NCBI RefSeq assembly: GCF_030296895.1
Contig: NZ_AP028023.1
Location: 1-64,000, forward strand
Direction: 5' to 3'
Origin: Helicobacter felistomachi
GTDB lineage: Bacteria > Campylobacterota > Campylobacteria > Campylobacterales > Helicobacteraceae
DNA length: 64,000 bases
This document shows, piece after piece, positions 57,583 through 64,000 of the stretch (position 1 is the stretch's first letter; each line of letters starts with the position of its first letter). The translations under genes and the position numbers were made by a program. Under the pieces are notes generated by a model. That model was not told the DNA's origin, searched no databases, and saw only the letters and a program-made list of their open reading frames with translations.

Positions 57583-58039
57583 TTTTATCTTTAGTGATTG
57601 CGCGCTTGCTTTTATTCTAACAGCCCAAACTTAGATAGCTGGCTAACAAGCAAGCAATATTGATGAGCGAAAATTAGAATAAAAACTCTCATTGCCTTTG
57701 TTCCATAAAATATCTTTGTCATACAAAACGCCCCAAACACCATTTAGGCATTTCTCTCAATTCTATGTTTTGTCATACAAAACCATGTCATACAAATCAT
57801 GATTTTTTGTCCTACAAACGCTTGGTATTTTGTCATACAATTGTCATACAAATTTCTATGAAGCGCCTATTTTAGGGGTTTTCTCTGTGAGAATACCTAT
57901 ATTTTGTCATACAAATTTGTCATACAAACTTGTAATTTTGTCCTACAAATGTCCTGCATAAAAAATCTTACAAAGTGTATCTCAGGCTATAATACCCTTA
58001 TGGTTATCTGCCTTTCTACTGTAAGCAAAAGTCCTACAA
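57583..58039. repeat. Operator/centromere-like repeat array, copy 2
   Basis: Second copy of the GTCMTACAAA array (first repeat at 57718, last overlapping the ATG at 58040), with the same TATAAT promoter between the last repeats. One A-run is a base longer than in copy 1. Here the array follows the complete relaxase, so this is probably the original location. Confidence 0.75.
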
Positions 58040-58846
58040 ATGTCTAAAGCATCCAAAGACAATAAAACCCAAGCCGTGAGCGTGCGTTTTACTCTCAGTG
58101 AGTTAGAACAGCTTAAACACAAAGCACAAGAGCTTGGATTAGATGTCTCTAAGTATGTGCGCTCTTGTGCTTTAAAGCAAGGGATTAATCCAAAGCAAGG
58201 TTTAGATGAGAAGGTATTGACACAAACCCAAGAAGTACGCCCAGAACAAGAGACAAAGCATAAGAAGTTAGCTAAGAAACCCATAATATGGCAAATCCGC
58301 ACATTAGTCCTAGCTATTGCTCTTATCATCATCATCGTAGCTGTAATTGTTTTTCTAATACAAGACAAGCAAAAACCACAGGTACAGATGCAAAATAGTT
58401 TGCACCCACAAGAGAGAACACACCAACAATCTAGTCATCAATCCAAGCCACAGGGGCAAAAGCAGATGAAGTTGCAGTCCTACCCTAAATCACAAGAGCA
58501 AATACAGACAGAGCAGACCCAGCCCTACCCCCAAACACAAGAACTAAAAAATCCACAAGTGCAAGACAATGCTCAAATACAGGAGCAAGCCAGCCCAAAA
58601 GAGCAAACAGCATGCCAAAAATACAAAGCAATAGAAAAGATGTGGAAAGATGAAAAAGAAAGAGAAATAGGTTGGAGGAAGAATTTAGGACCATATACGG
58701 ACTGCTTGAGAGAATGGTATCAAGCTCAACCTACCCAGTCCCCCAAAGGTAACAAATCTAAAACACTTCCATTACAGACTACACCAGATAATCCAGATAA
58801 TATAGACATTCTAAAAGACTTGGACAAAACTCCACCCACTCCATAG
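58040..58846 (+). CDS. Membrane-anchored ribbon-helix-helix DNA-binding protein, copy 2
   Basis: 268 aa, identical to copy 1 except for the last ~30 residues (QPTQSPKGNKSKTLPLQ versus QPTGSPKENKSKTPPLQ and LDKTPPTP versus WDKTPSTP). RHH domain, membrane span and Cys pair unchanged. Its position after the mobilisation genes of replicon 3 fits either a stability or a relaxosome function. Confidence 0.7.
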   Translation: MSKASKDNKTQAVSVRFTLSELEQLKHKAQELGLDVSKYVRSCALKQGINPKQGLDEKVLTQTQEVRPEQETKHKKLAKKPIIWQIRTLVLAIALIIIIVAVIVFLIQDKQKPQVQMQNSLHPQERTHQQSSHQSKPQGQKQMKLQSYPKSQEQIQTEQTQPYPQTQELKNPQVQDNAQIQEQASPKEQTACQKYKAIEKMWKDEKEREIGWRKNLGPYTDCLREWYQAQPTQSPKGNKSKTLPLQTTPDNPDNIDILKDLDKTPPTP

Positions 58847-58925
58847 GTGTGTCAACTTAATGCAGATATTTCTAAGCAAGTCTGGGATATTCTGAAGTAA
58901 AATGCCTAGGACATAAGGAGAAAGC

Positions 58926-59140
58926 ATGTTAGTTGAAATTCCTGATTCTCTGGCTCAAAAACTGCAGGCTGTCTTAGGGTGCAGAGTTTAAAAGAAGCCT
59001 TAGAAGAGTTTATCTCACAAAGAGAAGTTTTAGAACCTAATCAAGAGACCCTAGAAGCAGTGCAAGAATTACAAGAGGGCAGAGGACTTAAATTTTCTCT
59101 GCAAGAGTTTGTAGGGATGGTGGATGGACTTAGACATTGA
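58926..59140 (+). pseudogene. RelB-like antitoxin remnant
   Basis: RBS AAGGAGAAAGC. MLVEIPDSLAQKLQAVLGCR then a stop after a frame change near 58975-58990; the next frame continues SLKEALEEFISQREVLEPNQ, then ETLEAVQELQEGRGLKFSLQ and EFVGMVDGLRH. The C-terminal pattern is RelB/antitoxin-like. No toxin follows. Confidence 0.55.
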
Positions 59141-59193
59141 AGCTTCGAATAATTTTCATAAAGACCTTCTCTACCCTACCTTAATTGCAACAG

Positions 59194-59730
59194 TCATCTG
59201 TTTTCAGCACTAGCATCAATTGACACGCTTAAAGCAAAAAGCCCATCCAACAATTCTTGACTTATGAAACGCCTGTGCTTTTTGATGGCCTGGATAAAAG
59301 TACAGAGTTGTGCGTGAGAAACCAGTCCATGTTCTCTCATTGACAATAAGATGTCTACAGTGCCCACAACATCTAAACCTAGCTCTTTTGCTTTTTTCCT
59401 GCCTTTTTTCTCATCCATTAGAAGTAACTTGGTTTCAGTAGTTTGGGCTAGAACGATTGATTCACTTTCACCTAAGTCTAACCCCATATTCTGTAGTCTT
59501 ATTGCCTCTCCTTCATCGGGTACATGGCAAACATGGATGAACCCACATTCTCTAATTTGTGTGGCTTCATCTTGAAATTTTTCATTGCTTGTGAGCTCGA
59601 TAAACACACCTGGCGAGATAGCTATGCTGTCAAAGAGATCGCCCAACAACTCCAACGCATCCATTTTTAAGAAAGAAATTAGCGGTGTTGTATCAGAAAC
59701 AGCTAGCAAAATCTTTGAGATCTTACTCAA
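59194..59730 (-). CDS. DUF3368 PIN-like toxin
   Basis: 178 aa from a TTG at 59730 that overlaps the antitoxin stop (TTGA). PIN-like features: VSDTTPLISFLKMDALELLGDLF at the N-terminus with the first Asp, GESESIVLAQ in the middle, LLLMDEKKGRKKAKELGLDVVGTVDILL with the second acidic cluster, and REHGLVSHAQLCTFI. DUF3368 proteins pair with UPF0175 antitoxins; a PIN nuclease role is family inference. An upstream in-frame start (59841) would overlap the antitoxin by over 100 nt and is less likely. Confidence 0.75.
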   Translation of the reverse strand: MSKISKILLAVSDTTPLISFLKMDALELLGDLFDSIAISPGVFIELTSNEKFQDEATQIRECGFIHVCHVPDEGEAIRLQNMGLDLGESESIVLAQTTETKLLLMDEKKGRKKAKELGLDVVGTVDILLSMREHGLVSHAQLCTFIQAIKKHRRFISQELLDGLFALSVSIDASAENR

Positions 59731-60014
59731 GATTTCGCTTTTAGTAGTGCTCTCAATTTTTCTACCCCTACTTGCACTTCTTCTATGCTGTAATCGATAA
59801 TGGGAATGCCATTTTCGCTGTAGATTTCCATCAAATCCCATTTCTTTATCTTCAGTATCTCTGCTGCTTTGCCGTAAGAAATGACCTGGTTTTTGATGTA
59901 GGGGTAAAGTATAAGTGCCTTTTGTAACATTTTGGTGGACTTATCTGTGCTACCAATGAGTGCGACCATTTCATTAGGTATCTGCAAACGGATAGATTTC
60001 TTATATTTCTTCAT
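59727..60014 (-). CDS. UPF0175-family antitoxin
   Basis: 95 aa: IRLQIPNEMVALI at the start, and the family HTH block SYGKAAEILKIKKWDLMEIYSENGIPIIDYS. Stop overlaps the toxin start, the normal order for this pair. Frame is open upstream (DALKRKVFGKKDYEFRHRGF), so a longer start is possible. This is one of the few fully intact toxin-antitoxin pairs here. Confidence 0.75.
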   Translation of the reverse strand: MKKYKKSIRLQIPNEMVALIGSTDKSTKMLQKALILYPYIKNQVISYGKAAEILKIKKWDLMEIYSENGIPIIDYSIEEVQVGVEKLRALLKAKS

Positions 60015-60451
60015 CTTACAAACCGCCCTGACCTTTTTAAAACCACGATGTCGAAATTCATAATCTTTCTTCCCAAATACCTTTCTCTTTAAAGCATCAA
60101 TCGTCGTTCTCCTTATACAATGCGCAAATCCAAAGTGAATTGTAGTTTGGTTGGTATAAAAGTTTGTTTAATGGTACTTAAACTGTCTTCAGCCGCGCTC
60201 CAGAATACGGTATCGATAAGCTTTTGCTTCATTTATGCCATATCATTTTAACCAACACTACAACAATAGCAAAACTATCAAAACACAATCCTTTTAGTAA
60301 AACTTTTCAACCACTATCAAACGGGCGTTTAAATGATAGTGCTTAGAGGATAGATATAGATAATTATTTAGAACTAGATACAGACATAGTCAAGGTTTTA
60401 ACAGAGACTTAGAGCCCACACATTGATGATGTTTTGCGTTAAAATGCAGTC
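60015..60451. other. Gene-poor stretch upstream of UPF0175 pair
   Basis: A minus-strand frame of 39 codons (60113-60232, MKQKLIDTVFWSAAEDSLST...) has no recognised relative. From ~60322 it matches 39022 onward. Confidence 0.4.
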
Positions 60452-60742
60452 ATGGAAATACAGACATCAGACGAATTTTAAAAGTGGCTAGAAAATCTAA
60501 AAGACCTGAAGGGGCGTGGCGCGATTGTGCGTCGTTTACTGACTTTAGAAAGTGGGCATTTTGGCGATCATAAGCACATCACGGGCGCAATTTTTGAGCT
60601 ACGCATCCACACGGGACCGGGTTACCGCTTGTATGTGGCTAAACGGGGAGAGGTGTTGGTGATTTTGCTGTGCGGAGGCGACAAAAGCACACAACAAAAG
60701 GATATAATCAAGGCACAAAAAATCTTAAAAGAGGAGTTTTAG
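60452..60742 (+). pseudogene. HigB/RelE-like toxin with nonsense codon
   Basis: MEIQTSDEF then TAA at codon 10 (GAATTTTAAAAG, where the sister has GAATTTGAAAAG). The rest is open to 60742 and complete, with ESGHFGDHKHITGAIFELRIHTGPGYRLYV and LLCGGDKSTQQKDI. Restart at an internal GTG (60527) would lack the first 25 residues. Confidence 0.78.
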
Positions 60743-60991
60743 ATGGCCTTTAAGCCATTTAGCGTGGTTAAATTTCTAAACACCGATGAAAAACGCCTAT
60801 CTTTTTTAGAAGCCGTTTTAGAGGATGGCGACTTGGCAGAGCTCAAAGATGCCTTAGGAGTGATTGCAAAATCTAAGAACATCGACTTGCCCTCTTTTGA
60901 GGGAAACGCTCTTGAGTTTGCAAGAGTTTTAAAGAAATTAGGTTTTGGTTTGCAGTCTTTGAATGAGATGCAAAAGCGCAACACTGCCTAA
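60743..60991 (+). CDS. HigA-like antitoxin, second copy
   Basis: 82 aa, identical to 39409-39657 in protein, next to a toxin inactivated by a different mutation. Confidence 0.7.
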   Translation: MAFKPFSVVKFLNTDEKRLSFLEAVLEDGDLAELKDALGVIAKSKNIDLPSFEGNALEFARVLKKLGFGLQSLNEMQKRNTA

Positions 60992-61198
60992 AACACTTGA
61001 TAGCTGTGGATTGCACCATACCAAAACAACATCCACAAACCTTAAAACTAGGGGTTACCTCCTTAAAGCTACAAAAGGTAGTAGCGTTTGAGTAGGTTAT
61101 AAGGCGCGTAGTGGTTACGAGGCGTAGTTGGTAAGCTTGCTTTATACGCTACAGAAACGCTGTTTTTGAGCATATAAGTATGCTTCTTTAACTACAAC

Positions 61199-64000
61199 TT
61201 AGAAAAACAAATAGTCCGCACAGCCGATATAATAGTGATTCAAACTCTCCGCGCTAGAACCTATTTGCTTCAAATGTTCCCTATATCCTAGAAGCACACC
61301 TTTATACTTCTGATAATGGTGTAGAGTTTCTAGGCTTTCTCGAGGCACATCTTTTTCTTTCGTGTAGGCATTAAAACCAAGCCCTTTTTGATCCTCACAA
61401 AAGGCGATTTGCTGCTCTAAAAGCTTAATTAGTTGCATTAAAGCTCTGTAATTGCGCTGTTGCTCCCAAAAGGGTGTTAAAAGCTCTATCCACACATGGC
61501 GTTTGTCAAAAAGTTTCTGGGTTTTGAGCTTAGTCCCTTTCTCATAAAGTTCTACTAGAGCCACACCACACAGGGCTGAGCCCGCCTTTGTCCCCTTTAA
61601 TAGAGACTTTTTGCGTTGGTTGTGGTAAAACTTTTCGCCTTCATCTTCAGGGTCATCAGGGGCTAAACCTTCTAAATAATCTTCCTCACCCCCATAGATT
61701 TCGCCACTAAATTCATCATTGCCTGTTTCTTCAATGATATTTGCACGCACTTTTTGCAATGCTACAAAAAACCCATGCAATCTTCCATGCAAATCCCCCA
61801 CTCCTAGTAAATAATGCCCATCCACATAGCCCTCTTTAATGGCTTGCATAATGTCTTCATAAGCTTCGTTAGCTTGATAGCGCAAGAGATTTTTTTGTTC
61901 TCGGCTGTGTAGCCGGCCTAAGCTCCACACATCAGGGGCTTGACACCCAACATTTATGCGCAAGATTCCCCCCCATGCATGCATGGGCGCATCATCCTTG
62001 TTAGCCTGCTTGTTGAAAGCCTCTAAAATTTCCTCAAATTCGCTCTGTTCCCAAGCCTTAATAGAACCAAACCATCTCCCTCGATTCTCTCCCTGTTCAA
62101 AGACCCAATCTTCTATCACCACACCCTCATATTTTCTAAAAACTCCCCCACCTGCGGGTTTGCTCATTGAAAAAATACACTCTAGCCCCTCTTTTATCTC
62201 TGAACTCTTTAAGGGGGAATTATAATTAGGTTGCGGTTCTTGTTGTAATCTTTCCTGCAAGCTATCTGTGTAAGCATTTAAAGCATTATCTGCCAAATAG
62301 CTTCCATAGTAGGCCTGCAAAGAGCCTAAGTCTTTGGCCTTTTCAAAGCACACCATTGCCCCTATGGGATCAGGGGGCACGACAACCCCCAGTAAGCTCA
62401 TCTTGCCTAGTTCTAGCCACGCAGAGGCATTGTTTTTATCCTTAGCCTCCATGTAGTCTTTAAAGGCTTGTTTAGTATTGTTGTCATATTGCCACAGGGG
62501 TTTAACTTTTTCTTCTGTGGCTTGGGGTTTTTCTTGAGACTTGTCTTGAGATAGACTAGCGTTTTCAAGAAAATCAGGCACGAAACTAACCGGTCCCCAT
62601 TGCTTAGGGTCTTTAGCTTGGCAGGCCTGATGGAGAGCCTTCTCATAGGTCTTAGCCTGTTCTAAATCGTGGGCATATTGCGCACTCAAAGCGACATTAG
62701 GCATTTTTTTAAGCAATTCTTGTTGGGCTTGCAATAAGTCGATCAGAGGATCAAGCGCAGCATTGAAATGGCATTGCAAAGCCTTTTTAAAACAAGTAAT
62801 GGCATTGTGGTTAGCCTCTAGGTTTGCACTCTTTTTTTGCTTAGCGGGTAAAGATTTGCACATTTGCGCAAACTGATCTAGATACATGTGCCCTAGCTCT
62901 AGGGCACAACGCCCACTGCCTAACTCTACGCCATCTTGGTAAGCCTCTTTGGCATTCTCGTAGGCTTTTTGATAATCCTCTTTTTTGGGCTTGCCATAAA
63001 CTGTATCAATGGTCTTAAGCATGTTTAAATGCAAACGGGCATTCAAGCCATCCATAGTGGCATAAACACCATCATCAAAGAGGTCTTCAAAACAAGGTTC
63101 AATGTAGTTCTCTCTGTATTCTGTATCAACACCATATTCTTCATCTATGTGACCTTCGTAACTAAAGTGGTGTTCATGCAAACACTCCCCTTGAACCTCT
63201 TCGAGCATGACTTGCGCCTCTGCATCTGCCTCTTTAGGGTCTTTGATATAGGTTTCAAAGCTAAAAAACCTATGGGCTTGCGTGCGCTCTGATGCAGGTG
63301 CGTTTTTCACAAGGGTATCGTTCAAAGTATACATCTCGCTGCTAAAACTGTTAAGATGTCTGAGCTTTTCTAACCCCACATAGGCACATACATCGCCCAA
63401 CACCAAAGCCTTTGTAAAACACTCAAACGCTTGTTGCTTTTCTTCCAAATCTAAATACAATAGTCCTAAATGGGTCAAAGCTCTGATCGAACCTAGTTCG
63501 ATCGCCTTGTCAAAATAGGAATGAGCAAGATCACTAGATTTGGGTAACACGATGCCCTGAGTACCATTTTGCCTAACTCCAAACATGCTTCAGCATTGTG
63601 CACACTCTCTTTGGTATAGTCTGCATAGGCTTGGAGATTATCACCCTCGTAATCCCATAGGGGTCTAATGGCATCTCCCTCCTCGTATCTTCGTTTTTCT
63701 TGTGCAAGTTTTTCTTTTAAAAACTCTCGGATTTGCTCTACAGCTTTCAGGTCATCATTCTCCTGCGGGGCACTCAGGTGTTCTAATTTATCCAATTCAG
63801 CCCCTAAAGTGCTAAGAACTTCCTCTCTTTCTGCATTAGATTTTTCTTCAATTCCTGAAACACTATAACATAAACCATTCTCCAAAATAAAAAGAGATTC
63901 TCTAAGCATTTTATCGGTGTTTTCATCAAGGTCTTTTTTAGATAGCAAGTCGCGAACACTCGAACTTAGAGCTTTTAAAGAGGTCTCCACACTATCTCTG
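61199..64000 (-). pseudogene. Sel1-like repeat gene, partial, frameshifted (fourth cassette edge)
   Basis: Near-identical to the 3' two-thirds of 39865-43977 and cut by the window end. Frame changes at ~63561-63565 (GAGTACC here, GAGCGGCC in the other copy), giving 61199-63586 and a separate frame to 63990. A second cluster near 61914 changes VL to GR. Whether a complete cassette D continues to the right cannot be seen. Confidence 0.75.

Noticed and set aside
60322-64000. Window end as the overlap of a circular plasmid
   Set aside because: The matching segment is internal (39-42.7 kb), not at the window start, and the two copies carry different mutations.
1-64000. tRNA, rRNA or other chromosomal RNA genes
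   Set aside because: No cloverleaf-like or rRNA-like sequence was recognised; the content is entirely accessory.

Overview
The window reads as accessory plasmid DNA, or a plasmid cointegrate, from an epsilonproteobacterium, most likely a gastric non-pylori Helicobacter. Evidence: H. pylori-type IS607 and IS200/IS605 transposases, Rep_3-type initiators with iterons, MOBV-like relaxases, long poly-C tracts, and no chromosomal housekeeping, rRNA or tRNA gene. The species call is inference.

Three replicons lie in tandem. Replicon 1 (about 7.9-16.2 kb) has iterons, a rep gene broken by an IS607-family element and frameshifts, two tiny membrane proteins, a coiled-coil mobilisation accessory gene and a frameshifted relaxase. 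Replicon 2 (29.3-34.9 kb) is its intact relative. Replicon 3 (52.0-57.6 kb) has unrelated iterons, a 745-aa Rep and a different relaxase. Two near-identical blocks (35.7-37.1 and 57.5-58.8 kb) encode a membrane-anchored ribbon-helix-helix protein behind an array of ten ~10-bp operators.

Between the replicons lie three copies of one cassette (A: 1.7-7.8 kb, B: 18.9-28.6 kb, C: 39.9-50.4 kb; part of a fourth at 61.2-64.0 kb). On the minus strand each runs: poly-C tract, very long Sel1-like-repeat (SLR) protein, 324-aa HARE-HTH plus PD-(D/E)XK nuclease-like protein (COG2958/HrgA-like), 65-aa beta-rich protein, BspA-like DUF285 repeat protein(s). On the plus strand, divergent across the poly-C, is a HEPN/Abi-like gene. 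The nuclease and 65-aa genes are almost invariant while SLR and BspA genes vary widely, and poly-C length differs (19, 23, 12). This is the best candidate for an undescribed system: a phase-variable conflict or effector module with a constant core and variable ends.

Toxin-antitoxin genes fill the gaps: two GNAT pairs, a PemK/MazF pair, a UPF0175/DUF3368 pair, a degenerate RelB-like gene, and three HigB/RelE-like pairs whose toxins are each broken differently while the antitoxins stay open. Six copies of a ~140-bp long-hairpin element with covarying arms lie before each mobilisation operon and after BspA genes; they are candidate oriT or relaxase recombination sites.

Many lesions are one-base homopolymer changes, so each could be phase variation, decay or sequencing error. 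Reads are needed to decide.
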